Source: TOLSYN sp963849065 (GTDB taxonomy: Bacteria; Acidobacteriota; Terriglobia; Terriglobales; Acidobacteriaceae). Taken from it: a stretch of 64,000 nucleotides of DNA. The translations under genes and the position numbers were made by a program. Position 1 is the first letter of the stretch. Each line of letters starts with the position of its first letter. The notes beneath the pieces were generated by a model. That model ran no database searches and had not been told where the DNA came from. It worked only from the letters and a program-made list of their open reading frames with translations. Shown here piece by piece: positions 27,057-36,252 of the stretch. Location of the stretch: assembly GCA_963849065.1 (NCBI GenBank), contig CAWKFM010000001.1, positions 699,596 to 763,595 on the forward strand, given 5' to 3'.

Positions 27057-28127
27057 ATGGGACCAGTCGGGCAAGGGAGATATCGTCCACGTACCGCGGC
27101 ACTTATTCCGCATCCTCAGGTGAACTCCGTGCTCAATTTCGATCAAGTGGCTGATCTTGCCATTGCTGGCCAAACTCCTACGCGCGAGATGGCGCTTGCC
27201 ATGCTCAAGATTCCGGACTCCGACTTTCCCTCACTGTTTAGTGCGGCGTGGAAGGTGCGTCATCATTTTCACGGCATGCGGATGAGCGTGCAGGTGCTCA
27301 GTAACGCCAAGAGCGGGCTGTGTCCCGAGGACTGCCACTATTGTTCGCAGTCGAAGGTCTCGGAATCCGAGATTGCCCGCTATCCGCTGAAGGCCGTTCA
27401 GCTGCTCGTCGAAGAAGCCAAGGCGGCGCGTGACACCAAAGCGAACCATTTCTGCATGGGCCTGAGCGGGCGCTCGGTGAAGGACAAGGAAGTGGATGCG
27501 CTTTGCGATGCCATCCGCACCATTAAGAAAGAAGTTGGGATTGAAGTCTGCTGTGCGCTGGGCTTTATGAACCTTGATCAGGCCCGCCGATTGCGCGAAG
27601 CAGGGCTGGACCGCGTCAATCATAACTTGAACACCAGCGAGCGCCACTATCCTTCCATTTGCACGACCCACACCTACGGGGACCGCATGCAGAATCTGAT
27701 GGTCTGCCAGGAAGCCGGCCTGGAGATATGCTCCGGTGGGATTGTGGGCCAGGGCGAGAGCGACGAAGACATTATTGACATGCTGGTGGCACTGCAAAAG
27801 ATTGGTCCGAAATCGCTGCCGGTGAATTTCCTGATTCCGGTGGACGGCACGCCCTTCGCCCAGATGAAGCACCATCTGTCGCCCATGCGTTGCCTGAAGG
27901 TGCTGGCCGTGGCTCGCTTGCTGCATCCGACGGTTGAGTTGAGGGTTGCGGGCGGCCGCGAGTATCACCTGCGCAGCCTGCAGCCGATGGCTCTGTTCCT
28001 GGTCAACTCGATGTTCGTGAATGGGTACTTGACCGAAGGCGGCCAGGGGCCGGAGGAGGCAATGCGCATGATCGAAGACGCGGGATTTGAAGTGGGAACG
28101 GAAGAAACAACTCCTGCCCAGGTATGA
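27057..28127 (+). CDS. bioB: Biotin synthase
   Basis: Radical-SAM enzyme that inserts sulfur into dethiobiotin, the last biotin step. The 356-residue protein has the CPEDCHYCSQS cluster motif for the SAM-binding 4Fe-4S cluster, the conserved FCMGLSGR, GLDRVNHNLNTSERHYPSICTTHTY-type region and late SIFVNGYLT-like NSMFVNGYLT. All expected cluster residues are present. First gene of a six-gene operon; its TGA overlaps the bioF ATG. The first about 20 residues are unconserved, so a downstream GTG (27120s) could be the true start. Confidence 0.96.
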   Translation: MGPVGQGRYRPRTAALIPHPQVNSVLNFDQVADLAIAGQTPTREMALAMLKIPDSDFPSLFSAAWKVRHHFHGMRMSVQVLSNAKSGLCPEDCHYCSQSKVSESEIARYPLKAVQLLVEEAKAARDTKANHFCMGLSGRSVKDKEVDALCDAIRTIKKEVGIEVCCALGFMNLDQARRLREAGLDRVNHNLNTSERHYPSICTTHTYGDRMQNLMVCQEAGLEICSGGIVGQGESDEDIIDMLVALQKIGPKSLPVNFLIPVDGTPFAQMKHHLSPMRCLKVLAVARLLHPTVELRVAGGREYHLRSLQPMALFLVNSMFVNGYLTEGGQGPEEAMRMIEDAGFEVGTEETTPAQV

Positions 28128-29293
28128 GCGGTCTCGATTACTTGCGCCCGCAGTTGGACAAGCTCGAGCGTGATGGGCTCTTGCGCCGCACTGTGGTGTC
28201 TGCCGGGGTTGGGGGCAAGGTGTGGTTGGAGGATGGGCGCACTATCCTGAATTTTTCTTCCAATGACTACCTCAATCTGGCCCAGGATGGCCATGTTAAA
28301 CGCAGAGCACAGGAGGCCATTGAGCGGTGGGGCTGTGGAGCAACCGCATCACGCCTGATGTGCGGGACTCTGGCGCTGCATGAGGAATTGGAAGCGTCCC
28401 TGACGCGGTTGATTGGCGGAGAAGCGGCACTGGTCTTCAGTAGCGGCTTTGGCATGAATGTCGGAGTGCTCTTTGCCGTCGCCGGGCGCGACGATGTTAT
28501 CTTTGCGGACCGGCTAAGCCACGCCAGCCTGATCGATGGGGCACGCCTGAGCGGGGCAACCCTCAAACGGTATGCCCATAATGATGTCCAATCACTGGAG
28601 CGTTTGCTGCAATCGACTCCCTGTCGCGGGCATCGCATGATTGTCTGCGAGTCGGTCTTCAGCATGGACGGGGACATTGCCCCCTTGACGCAGCTTCGCC
28701 GCCTGGCCACGCGGTATGAGGCATCGCTGCTGGTGGACGAGGCGCATGCCATCGGCATTTGGGGCAATGGCGGCGGACTTGGCCGGGAGTCAGGCGGTCC
28801 AGCCGCCGAGTTGACGGCAGGTACTCTAGGGAAGGCCCTGGGCAGCCTCGGAGGTTTCATCGTATGCAGCCGGGAGACACGTGAGTACCTGGTGAATTGC
28901 GCGCGCAGTTTTATTTATTCGACAGCGCTGCCGCCGTCCAACGTGGCTGCCGCCCTGGGCGCAATCGAGCAGATTGAGCGCGACCCCATGATGGGCCGAA
29001 GGCTGCTCGATTTGGCTCGTGACTTCCACAGGTTGCTGCTCGCCGAAGGGCTGCGGCTCCCGGAGTTTCACTCGCAGATTCTTCCCGTGCAAGTGGGAGA
29101 CAATCATCGGGCGCTGGAGTTGGCCACACGCTTGCGCGAGCGGGGACTGTGGGTGACTGCCATTCGCCCGCCCACCGTTCCGGAGGGAACTGCGCGTCTG
29201 CGCCTGTCGGTGACCCTGGCCCACACGCCGGAAGACTTGGCACAGGCGGCAAGGGAAATCGGCCTGATCGCACGTGAGATGGGGGTGGCATGA
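28124..29293 (+). CDS. bioF: 8-amino-7-oxononanoate synthase
   Basis: PLP enzyme that joins pimeloyl-ACP (or CoA) with alanine. 389 residues with family marks FSSNDYLNLA, CGATASRLMCG, VDEAHAIGIWG and the PLP lysine in TAGTLGKALGSLGG (about 239). Length is normal. Coupled to bioB and to the next gene by 4-base ATGA overlaps. Confidence 0.96.
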   Translation: MSGLDYLRPQLDKLERDGLLRRTVVSAGVGGKVWLEDGRTILNFSSNDYLNLAQDGHVKRRAQEAIERWGCGATASRLMCGTLALHEELEASLTRLIGGEAALVFSSGFGMNVGVLFAVAGRDDVIFADRLSHASLIDGARLSGATLKRYAHNDVQSLERLLQSTPCRGHRMIVCESVFSMDGDIAPLTQLRRLATRYEASLLVDEAHAIGIWGNGGGLGRESGGPAAELTAGTLGKALGSLGGFIVCSRETREYLVNCARSFIYSTALPPSNVAAALGAIEQIERDPMMGRRLLDLARDFHRLLLAEGLRLPEFHSQILPVQVGDNHRALELATRLRERGLWVTAIRPPTVPEGTARLRLSVTLAHTPEDLAQAAREIGLIAREMGVA

Positions 29294-29988
29294 CGGGACC
29301 TCTGTCTGAATTCTTCATCGGCGGCTGGGGTTCGACCGACGCGGTCTGGCGTGGCACTTTGACCCAAGCTTCTACGGCCGAGCCGCATTTTCTTGGCTGG
29401 CTGAATTGCGTGCAGGATTGGCCGGGGGTGCTCACGGCGTTATCCGCAGTACCGGGGCGATGTCTTCTGGTCGGATGGTCGCTCGGCAGTGTGCTCGCGC
29501 TCCGGGCGGCTTTGGATTTGCCCGAGAAAGTTGCAGCCATGGTGTTGGTTTCTGGCACGCCGTGCATGTGCGCCGGCAAGGACCATGGTGGCATCGATCC
29601 TCGCACGCTGGCAGCCATGCAAGTGCGGATGGCGAGAAATCCCGGCCAGGTGCTCGATGGGTTTGCCCATCAATGCGCCATGCCCGATGGTGACGAAGAG
29701 ACCCGCACGTGCTACCTGCAGCAGGCTAAGCATTTTTCCCCGGCGGAACTGGCGGCAGGGCTGGAATGCCTTGCCTCACTCGATGTGCGGGAACGGCTGG
29801 GCGAGATACAGGTGCCTTGCAGAGTTCTCCATGGCGCTTGCGATCAGATCGTACCTGTCCGAAGCGCTCAGTTTCTTGCCGGGCAGATGCCTCTTGCGGA
29901 ATTGGAGGTCATGGAAGGGCGCGGGCATGCGCTGCCTTTCACGGCTCCAGCCGAAATTGCGCGGTGTATTTGGAGTGTCATTTCATGA
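29290..29988 (+). CDS. Alpha/beta-hydrolase in the BioH/BioG position (pimeloyl-ACP methyl ester esterase)
   Basis: 232 residues, alpha/beta-hydrolase fold: oxyanion-region FIGGWGSTDAVW, nucleophile elbow VGWSLGSVLA (Ser at about 64), acid in HGACDQIVP, and His in EGRGHALPF. Position between bioF and bioC, with 4-base overlaps on both sides, points to removal of the methyl cap from pimeloyl-ACP methyl ester to end the BioC-primed chain elongation. Several non-homologous esterases do this job (BioH, BioG, BioK, BioV); the sequence most resembles a short BioH but I do not give the symbol with certainty. Confidence 0.82.
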   Translation: MTGPLSEFFIGGWGSTDAVWRGTLTQASTAEPHFLGWLNCVQDWPGVLTALSAVPGRCLLVGWSLGSVLALRAALDLPEKVAAMVLVSGTPCMCAGKDHGGIDPRTLAAMQVRMARNPGQVLDGFAHQCAMPDGDEETRTCYLQQAKHFSPAELAAGLECLASLDVRERLGEIQVPCRVLHGACDQIVPVRSAQFLAGQMPLAELEVMEGRGHALPFTAPAEIARCIWSVIS

Positions 29989-30788
29989 GCGGAATTGACG
30001 CCATTGATAAATGCGCGTTGGCACAACAGTTCTCCGGGGCGGCTCACCGGTATGACGTATGGGCCACGGCGCAGGCTGAAATTGCGGCGAGATTGATGCA
30101 GCAGATTCCGGCGGAGTTTGTGCCCTCGCTCATGATCGATCTTGGTTGCGGCACTGGGCTGCTGAGTGTACAGCTACTCAAGCGTTATCCGGCAGCATCA
30201 CTGGTCGGCGTCGATCTTGCGGCCGGAATGGTGGAGCATTGCCGCCGCCACCTGGGGACGAACCCGCAGGCCCGGTTTGTCACCGGCGATGTTGAAGACA
30301 TCGGAATGCTGGTGCCGCGAGCGAACTTGATTGTGTCCAGTTGCGTTGCCCAGTGGTTTGAGGATCTGCCCGCAACGCTACGGATGTGGGCACAGAGTCT
30401 GGTTCCCGGTGGTCTCATGGCGTTTGCTTGCCTGCTCCAGGGCTCATTCTGCGAACTGGAAGCTGCGTATTATGAGGCGCTGCAATGCAGCTTCCGTGGA
30501 CTTTGCCTGCCTACCCCGGAAACCATACCTCTGCTTTTCCGTGACAGCGGTCTACATCCGATTGTATGCACGGAAGAGCGTGTGACCGCGCACTATGGCT
30601 CTTCACGCGCGGCTCTGCGCTCGTTTCAACAGATCGGCGCCGTCTTCCAGGGGCAACCCGGCCATCAATCGCTTGGACCGGCAGCGGTCCGGCGACTGAT
30701 TTCCTTCTATGATCGCCACGTCAACGATCAGGGACTGGCGCCGGTTACGCATTGTGTCCAATATGTCATCGCGGAGCGGACAAGTTGA
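29985..30788 (+). CDS. bioC: Malonyl-ACP O-methyltransferase
   Basis: 267 residues, SAM-dependent methyltransferase starting biotin's pimelate branch by methylating malonyl-ACP. Motifs: helical N-terminus with AQQFSGAAHRYD (BioC: F..AA..YD), motif I MIDLGCGTGLLS, VGVDLAAGMV, VTGDVEDI and the conserved VSSCVAQWFED (BioC: NLALQW.D). The ATG at 29985 overlaps the TGA of the esterase gene. Confidence 0.94.
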   Translation: MSGIDAIDKCALAQQFSGAAHRYDVWATAQAEIAARLMQQIPAEFVPSLMIDLGCGTGLLSVQLLKRYPAASLVGVDLAAGMVEHCRRHLGTNPQARFVTGDVEDIGMLVPRANLIVSSCVAQWFEDLPATLRMWAQSLVPGGLMAFACLLQGSFCELEAAYYEALQCSFRGLCLPTPETIPLLFRDSGLHPIVCTEERVTAHYGSSRAALRSFQQIGAVFQGQPGHQSLGPAAVRRLISFYDRHVNDQGLAPVTHCVQYVIAERTS

Positions 30789-31504
30789 TTCCCGGGATTT
30801 TCATCGCCGGCACGGGTACGGACGTTGGCAAGACGGTAGTCACCGCCGGCGTGTTCCGCTGGCTGCGTCAGCATTCGTCTTCTGCGATGGTCATGAAGCC
30901 GGTGCAGACCGGTTGCCAGGTTGGCGAAGACGGCCGGATGATTGCTCCCGATATCGACTTTGTTCTGCGGGTAGCCAACGTGGACGTCGATCAAGAAACT
31001 CTTGCTCATCTGGCGCCCTATCTTTTTGGACCGGCGTGCTCGCCTCACTTGGCCGCGCGGATGGCCGGCCAGAGAATTGAGATCGACAAAATTCTGGCGA
31101 GTGCCCGGTGGCTGGCTAGTCGCCACCAACGACTGGTTGTCGAAAGCGCTGGCGGTGTTGCTGTGCCCATCAACGAATGCCAGACCATGCTTGACCTGGC
31201 GTGGGAGATGCGCATGCCCGTGTTGCTGGTAGGCCATTCCGGCCTCGGCACCATCAACTATGTGCTGCTTTCGCTGGAGGCGATTCGCCGTCGAGGCTGC
31301 AGCGTGCTGGGCGTGATCTTGAACGACATTGCTCCCGTCTCCGGAGCTGACGCCTACATTCATGATGACAATGTGCGTGCCGTCGAGTCCTTCGGCAAGG
31401 TTCGGGAGGTGACACGCATTCCGTATCTTGGAGTGCCACCGGACATGGGACAGTTGGATTCCAGCCTTCGCAATTGCGAGTTTCTGAAAGAGTGTCTGCT
31501 ATGA
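30785..31504 (+). CDS. bioD: Dethiobiotin synthetase
   Basis: 239 residues. Closes the ureido ring of dethiobiotin from DAPA, CO2 and ATP. The P-loop GIFIAGTGTDVGKTVVTAG, MKPVQTG, and VESAGGVAVPIN match BioD; the catalytic Lys is in MKPVQTG. The start is a TTG at 30785 that overlaps the bioC TGA (TTGA), consistent with the 4-base overlaps in the rest of the operon; no ATG lies in a suitable place. Confidence 0.95.
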   Translation: MIPGIFIAGTGTDVGKTVVTAGVFRWLRQHSSSAMVMKPVQTGCQVGEDGRMIAPDIDFVLRVANVDVDQETLAHLAPYLFGPACSPHLAARMAGQRIEIDKILASARWLASRHQRLVVESAGGVAVPINECQTMLDLAWEMRMPVLLVGHSGLGTINYVLLSLEAIRRRGCSVLGVILNDIAPVSGADAYIHDDNVRAVESFGKVREVTRIPYLGVPPDMGQLDSSLRNCEFLKECLL

Positions 31505-32823
31505 ACTACGATGAAATGCGCCGTCGGGACATCGAGTTCCTATGGCACCCCTACACGGAGATCACCTCCTTCGAACAGTCGCAGTTCCCCATTGTCGAAT
31601 CGGCCGAGGGATGCAGGCTTCGCGAAATCGATGGACGAGTTCTGTTGGATGGCATCTCGTCATGGTGGTGCGTAAACCTGGGGCACAGCCATCCTCGTCT
31701 GGTCCAGGCAATCCAGGCTCAGGCGGCGAAGCTCCAGCACACCCTCCTGGGAGGGATGTCGCATCCCCCGGCGATCCGGCTCGCTGAACAACTGGCGCGC
31801 ATTGCCCCTGCGGGGCTGGGCCATGCAATGTTTGCCTCCGACGGTTCCTGCGCGGTGGAAGCAGCGCTCAAAATCGCTCTGCAATACTGGACCAATCAGG
31901 GCGAGAGCCATCGCACGCGATTCGTCACCCTGCAAGACGGCTACCATGGAGACACGCTGGGTACAATCGGCGTCGGCTACATTGACAGCTTTCATCGGCC
32001 GTTTCTACCCGCTCTCCGGCCTGGGTTGACTGCCCTGTCTCCTTACTGCAATCACTGTCCCATGGGGCTGCGGCCCGAGAGCTGCCATGCCGAATGTTTT
32101 GATTCCATGGAAACGCTGCTCCGCCGGCATCACGCCGAATGTGCGGCCGTGATCGTGGAGCCGCTCTGCCAGGCGGCGGCGGGCATGCGCATTTACCCGG
32201 CACTCTACCTGAAACGGCTGCGTTTGCTCTGCACAGAGTACGGAATCCCACTCATCATCGATGAAGTAGCCGTTGGCTTCGGGCGGACCGGTGCCATGTT
32301 CGCCTCCCAGAAAGCGGGCATTGTTCCAGACATCATGACCCTCGGCAAGGGCCTGACCGGCGGCCTGCTGCCCATGAGCGCGACCTTGGTGAGTGATGCG
32401 ATTTACGACACGTTCCGGGCCAATGGAGAGCAGAGCCGCACCTTCTTCCACGGCCATACCTTCTGCGGGAATCCGATCACCAGCGCACTGGCTCTGGCAG
32501 CTCTGGAAACTTACGAAGAGGAGAGGATTGTCGAGCGATTGCCGGAGCCGATGCGCCTACTTGAAGAGGGCATGCGGCGCGTTTCCAGCGTGCTCGGCGG
32601 TTCACCGCTGCGCACGTTGGGCATGATCGCGGCTGTCGAGATCACGGAAGAGGCCGGAGGACGGTTTCGAGCGCGGAAAATTGCGGCCCGCGCCTATGAG
32701 TTGGGTCTGTTCATCCGGCCGCTGAACAGCACGATTTATTTGTGGCCACCGTTGAACATCAATAGCGCAGACCTGCAGTCCATGCTTGAGATTGTGGAGA
32801 GGGCGGCCAGGGAAACGAAATAA
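31501..32823 (+). CDS. bioA: Adenosylmethionine-8-amino-7-oxononanoate aminotransferase
   Basis: 440-residue PLP aminotransferase making DAPA from KAPA with SAM as amino donor. Family marks: LWHPYTE near the start, GISSWWCVNLGHSHP, ATP-free class III motif LIIDEVAVGFGRTGAMFA, and the PLP lysine in LGKGLTGG. ATGA overlap with bioD; last gene of the operon, giving the order bioB-bioF-esterase-bioC-bioD-bioA. Confidence 0.96.
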   Translation: MNYDEMRRRDIEFLWHPYTEITSFEQSQFPIVESAEGCRLREIDGRVLLDGISSWWCVNLGHSHPRLVQAIQAQAAKLQHTLLGGMSHPPAIRLAEQLARIAPAGLGHAMFASDGSCAVEAALKIALQYWTNQGESHRTRFVTLQDGYHGDTLGTIGVGYIDSFHRPFLPALRPGLTALSPYCNHCPMGLRPESCHAECFDSMETLLRRHHAECAAVIVEPLCQAAAGMRIYPALYLKRLRLLCTEYGIPLIIDEVAVGFGRTGAMFASQKAGIVPDIMTLGKGLTGGLLPMSATLVSDAIYDTFRANGEQSRTFFHGHTFCGNPITSALALAALETYEEERIVERLPEPMRLLEEGMRRVSSVLGGSPLRTLGMIAAVEITEEAGGRFRARKIAARAYELGLFIRPLNSTIYLWPPLNINSADLQSMLEIVERAARETK

Positions 32824-32908
32824 CTTGAATCGTGTCTGGGGTTGGCGCTCGAACTGGCCCCGATGGTAACGCTTCGTTGCGGCGCGGCGGGCAACGTTCT
32901 CATCACCA

Positions 32909-33694
32909 CTACCAATTTGCCTCGCTCATCCGTCGAAGGATGACTTCGCTGTAGCTATTCATGCGCTCGGGCCGCCGCTTCAGGGGAGCCGGTAGAATCG
33001 CGGCGAGCCGTGCCGATGGTTGCCGGCCGATATTCCGGGCCGAGGTTCTGTAGTAGTAACGGCACGCCGGCTCCGCACCATAAATACCCGGGCCCCATTC
33101 GACCAGGTTCAGGTAAAGCTCCAGAATGCGCTGCTTGCCGAGGACGAATTCGGCTACCGGCACCAGCGTGGTCTCCGCGCCCTTGCGAAGGAAAGATCGG
33201 TTGGTTCCGAAGAACAGGTTTTTTACCAGTTGTTGCGTGAGTGTGGAACCTCCGCGCGTGCGACCGCCCTCCATATCTTCTTCGGCAGCGTGTTGGATCG
33301 CGCGCCAATCGAAGCCGTGGTGCTGGTAGAAGCGCGCGTCCTCAGCGGCGATGACAGCGTGCTGGAGATTGGGCGAGATCTGGCGGAGCGGAACAAATTT
33401 GTAGCGTTTTTGATAAGGCGTGTGGTGAATCCAGGCCTGGAAGCGGCGCTGGATCTGCACCGCGGTGGTGGGTGGGTCGATCCACCGGGCGGCCACCAGG
33501 AGCAGCGCGGCGAGCGACCAAAGAAGCAGCGCACCGATAAGTAGCCATCGAAGAGAGGATCGGAGAAAACCCTCCCGAAGCGAGGTCCTGGTGTGTGGGT
33601 TTGGCCTTGGAGTCACATTTCCAGAATACAGCCTGGGCTGGGTTGCCGCTGGCGAGTGGCTTTGTGTGCGCCAAATCGCATGGATCACAGGCAC
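32909..33694 (-). CDS. mtgA: Monofunctional peptidoglycan glycosyltransferase
   Basis: GT51 enzyme polymerising lipid II at the outer face of the inner membrane. One membrane segment (WLLIGALLLWSLAALLLVA, about 49-67), then the catalytic domain with AAEDARFYQHHGFDW (catalytic Glu), RGGSTLTQQLVKNLFF and KQRILELYLNLVEWGPGIYG. No transpeptidase domain, so monofunctional. The first 26 residues are unconserved; a GTG at 33616 is an alternative start. Confidence 0.94.
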   Translation of the reverse strand: MPVIHAIWRTQSHSPAATQPRLYSGNVTPRPNPHTRTSLREGFLRSSLRWLLIGALLLWSLAALLLVAARWIDPPTTAVQIQRRFQAWIHHTPYQKRYKFVPLRQISPNLQHAVIAAEDARFYQHHGFDWRAIQHAAEEDMEGGRTRGGSTLTQQLVKNLFFGTNRSFLRKGAETTLVPVAEFVLGKQRILELYLNLVEWGPGIYGAEPACRYYYRTSARNIGRQPSARLAAILPAPLKRRPERMNSYSEVILRRMSEANW

Positions 33695-33734
33695 CGCCGA
33701 TGTCAGTCAGGCATGCCGGGCAGAGTCTTCACGC

Positions 33735-34094
33735 TTAAACTTTTTGGGGTGATCGGCGAAAATTCAAGAAGTTTGCGGCTGCGGCGATGCCGTGTCCGAG
33801 GCTCAATCCCCACAAGGGCAGCCGCCACGCCCACCCGTTCTTCGCCTTCGCCGCTGGGCTTAGCTTGAGATATCCGGCCAAGGCTGCGAGGGCAATTGTT
33901 GCTGGGAGGGAAACGGCGTACATGCGGCTTCGCGACGGGCGCTCGCCGTAGATCCAACAATTCACCTCGGCAGCTGCGGGGTCATGCTGCGCATACTTTG
34001 TCGATTCGATGTCCAGCACCAGCGCCATTGCGGCGGTCCCGAACAGCAGCGCGAATTCGTTTGGCGGGTTAGCCTTCGCCTGGATTTCTGCCAT
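33735..34094 (-). CDS. Small hypothetical membrane protein
   Basis: 119 residues with three predicted hydrophobic segments (around FALLFGTAAMALVLDI, LPATIALAALAGYL and LPLWGLSLGHGIAAAANFL). The Asp-Glu-Ser-Thr just after the first segment and the polar ends resemble small DUF-type membrane proteins, but I do not recognise a family. GAGGGTGAG before the ATG at 34094 supports the start. Confidence 0.6.
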   Translation of the reverse strand: MAEIQAKANPPNEFALLFGTAAMALVLDIESTKYAQHDPAAAEVNCWIYGERPSRSRMYAVSLPATIALAALAGYLKLSPAAKAKNGWAWRLPLWGLSLGHGIAAAANFLNFRRSPQKV

Positions 34095-34260
34095 GGATCT
34101 CACCCTCTTCGAATCGTCCGCCGCCGGGCACGCAGAACAGCCCGTTGCGGGGCGTTCCGCATGCATGATCGTGACGAACTGCGTTGCGCTTGCAGCAGCC
34201 GTGGGTACTCCACGACTCAAGGAACTTGAGACGCGCAGCACGGCTACCTTGTTGTCCCGC

Positions 34261-34494
34261 TCAAGCGGATTGGCGGAGTCCGGGCCGGCTGTTGCCGGCA
34301 GGCGGCTGTCCTTCCGCCAGGTCGCGCAGCACCAGCCGTGCCGAGGAGACCATCAGGCGGCGATGCTCGGGGAGGATCTGCTCCCACGAAACCAAGCCTT
34401 CGCCGCTCTGGCAACCGAAATCGGAGGCCAGCATGTTGCGGTAGCCGTAAAACAACTTTGCCAAATCCTCAGCGGAAATATTCTGGGTCTGCAT
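34261..34494 (-). CDS. Small hypothetical protein
   Basis: 77 residues, soluble, with helical content and a Pro/Gly-rich tail (EGQPPAGNSRPG). A strong AAGGAG ribosome site six bases before the ATG makes it a credible gene. No family recognised. It lies 166 bases upstream of the small membrane protein on the same strand and may be cotranscribed with it. Confidence 0.65.
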   Translation of the reverse strand: MQTQNISAEDLAKLFYGYRNMLASDFGCQSGEGLVSWEQILPEHRRLMVSSARLVLRDLAEGQPPAGNSRPGLRQSA

Positions 34495-34524
34495 ATATTC
34501 TCCTTATTCGGGTTTCAATACTTC

Positions 34525-34565
34525 GTTAAAAAGTAAAACGGCTCACGATCGTTGCCGTGAGCCGT
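34525..34565 (-). terminator. Rho-independent terminator (minus strand)
   Basis: Stem 34538-34547 / 34556-34565 (ACGGCTCACG with CGTGAGCCGT); reading the minus strand it is followed by TTTTACTTTTT. It must end a minus-strand transcript from the right, where the only candidate is the 35-residue frame at 34593-34700. Confidence 0.8.
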
Positions 34566-34592
34566 TCGGAAAGTCGATGCTAACTTGAAAAT

Positions 34593-34700
34593 CTAACTTC
34601 GATTCTCAGCCGCCCTTTCCGAACCGACCACGGTTACCCGTACTCGCGCTACAAGCGCCAGTACGGCCAGGGATACGGTAAGGGGGCTAGCGATCTTCAT
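34593..34700 (-). CDS. Possible 35-residue peptide
   Basis: A short frame: hydrophobic MKIASPLTVSLAVLALVARV followed by a basic/polar tail ending in AENRS. The ribosome site is weak, but an intrinsic terminator lies 30 bases downstream on the same strand, which suggests that a small transcript is made here. It could be a membrane micropeptide or merely part of a small RNA. Confidence 0.3.
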   Translation of the reverse strand: MKIASPLTVSLAVLALVARVRVTVVGSERAAENRS

Positions 34701-35017
34701 GCAATCTAGAGTAGCAGCACTCACTCCTGGCTTCAAACTCTTTATTCTGATTCGGCTATCAGCGAAGCTTATGTGAGGGCGGCATGGCGACAACCCGAGG
34801 TGACTGCGATACGCAGAAAAAGCATCTAATGGCAGTCGAGAGTAAACTGTTGCGGATCTGGACCATGCATTTGAACGAGCCTCCTCATAGGTTGCTGATG
34901 ATTGCGGCCGCAGTGCTGCTGATTGCGAACGCCTGTGCGTGGGTGGACTGCTCCGGCCAACTCAGCACGCCCATAAGGACTCAGTCTGTGCAGTACCAAC
35001 TGCAAGGAGGTCACGCC

Positions 35018-35479
35018 ATGCCCTTTGCGCTACGAACAACGGCGTTTGCAGAAGGTGGTGCAATTCCCAAGAAGTACAGCTGCGACGGCGCCGACGTTTC
35101 CCCGGCATTGCAGTGGAATGACGCCCCGACCGGGACGCAGTCGTTTGCCCTCATCGCGGATGATCCGGATGCGCCGGTGGGCACATGGACGCATTGGCTC
35201 ATCTGGAACATTGCTGCCACAGCCACGGCACTGCCGGAGGACGTACCGAAGGTGGGCGAATCCGGCGATGGCGCCCGTCAAGGCAATAACGATTTCAAGC
35301 GCATTGGCTATGGCGGCCCGTGTCCGCCTCCGGGCAAGCCGCACCGCTATTTTTTCAAGCTCTACGCGCTCGATGCCAAGCTCGACTTAAAAGCGGGAGC
35401 CGGCCGAAGCGAGTTGGAACGCGCCATCAATGCGCACACGCTGGCACATGCGGAATGGATGGGGACCTACAGACGTTGA
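35018..35479 (+). CDS. YbhB/YbcL-family (PEBP-like) protein
   Basis: 153 residues of the phosphatidylethanolamine-binding-protein family (Raf-kinase-inhibitor-like in databases): CDGADVSPALQW, IADDPDAP..TWTHWLIWNI, the GYGGPCPPPGKPHRYFFKLYAL signature and final HAEWMGTYRR. AAGGAGG seven bases before the ATG at 35018 makes this the best start and gives normal bacterial length. The frame continues upstream to 34784 and would add a membrane or signal segment (LLMIAAAVLLIANACA), so an exported longer form is possible. Overlaps the next gene by one base. Confidence 0.9.
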   Translation: MPFALRTTAFAEGGAIPKKYSCDGADVSPALQWNDAPTGTQSFALIADDPDAPVGTWTHWLIWNIAATATALPEDVPKVGESGDGARQGNNDFKRIGYGGPCPPPGKPHRYFFKLYALDAKLDLKAGAGRSELERAINAHTLAHAEWMGTYRR

Positions 35480-36252
35480 TGACGGCTGTTCCAAGCAAGC
35501 GCGCAGTGTTTCGCTACTACGCCGGGCTGAACGAATTCCTGCCGTTCGCCCGGCGCTTTACTGCGTTCACGCACACCTTCGAGTTGCCTGCCTCGGTGAA
35601 GGACAGGATCGAGTCGATGGGCGTGCCACACACGGAAGTCGATCTCATTCTGGTTAACGGCAAGCCGGTGGACTTTTCCTGTGCGATTCAGGACGGTGAC
35701 CGGGTCAGCGTCTATCCTGTTTTCCAATCGCTGGACACGCGCCCTCTGATTCAGCTGCGCACACCGGTGAAAGAGCACCGCTTCATTCTGGACATCCATC
35801 TCGGCAGGCTCGCCAGGTACCTGCGCATGCTGGGCTTCGACGCGGCCTATGAGAACGACCGCGAAGACAAGGAGTTGTCGCGAATCTCGCACGACGAAGA
35901 GCGGATTCTTCTCAGCCGCGACCGCGGACTGCTGAAGCGGGGCGAGGTGGTTCATGGATATTTCGTCAGGGCGACGGAGCCGAAGAACCAGGTAGTCGAG
36001 GTTGTCAGGCGATTCGATTTGTTCTCCGCCGTCGTTCCCTTTCGGCGCTGTATTCATTGCAATGCGCTACTGAAATCCGTAGCCAAGGAAAGCATCGTCG
36101 AACGGCTGCCAACCAAGACCCGCCAGCACTACGAGGAGTTCCGCATGTGTCCTGCTTGTGATCGCATCTACTGGGAGGGCTCGCATTACGAGCATATGGG
36201 GCGTTTCATTCAGCGCATTTTGTGCGATGAGGGCGAAGACACTGCGGCATGA
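35479..36252 (+). CDS. Mut7-C ubiquitin/RNAse-domain protein
   Basis: 257 residues: an N-terminal ubiquitin-like Mut7-C_ub domain (about 1-90, with VDLILVNGKPVDF and GDRVSVYPVF), a PIN-like Mut7-C RNAse domain (about 95-190, RFILDIHLGRLARYLRMLGFD and acidic residues DREDKEL, LSRDRGLLKR), and a C-terminal zinc ribbon (CIHC ... CPAC). Likely a nuclease acting on RNA. TGATG overlap with the PEBP gene and ATGA overlap with the hydrolase show a three-gene operon. Confidence 0.88.
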   Translation: MTAVPSKRAVFRYYAGLNEFLPFARRFTAFTHTFELPASVKDRIESMGVPHTEVDLILVNGKPVDFSCAIQDGDRVSVYPVFQSLDTRPLIQLRTPVKEHRFILDIHLGRLARYLRMLGFDAAYENDREDKELSRISHDEERILLSRDRGLLKRGEVVHGYFVRATEPKNQVVEVVRRFDLFSAVVPFRRCIHCNALLKSVAKESIVERLPTKTRQHYEEFRMCPACDRIYWEGSHYEHMGRFIQRILCDEGEDTAA

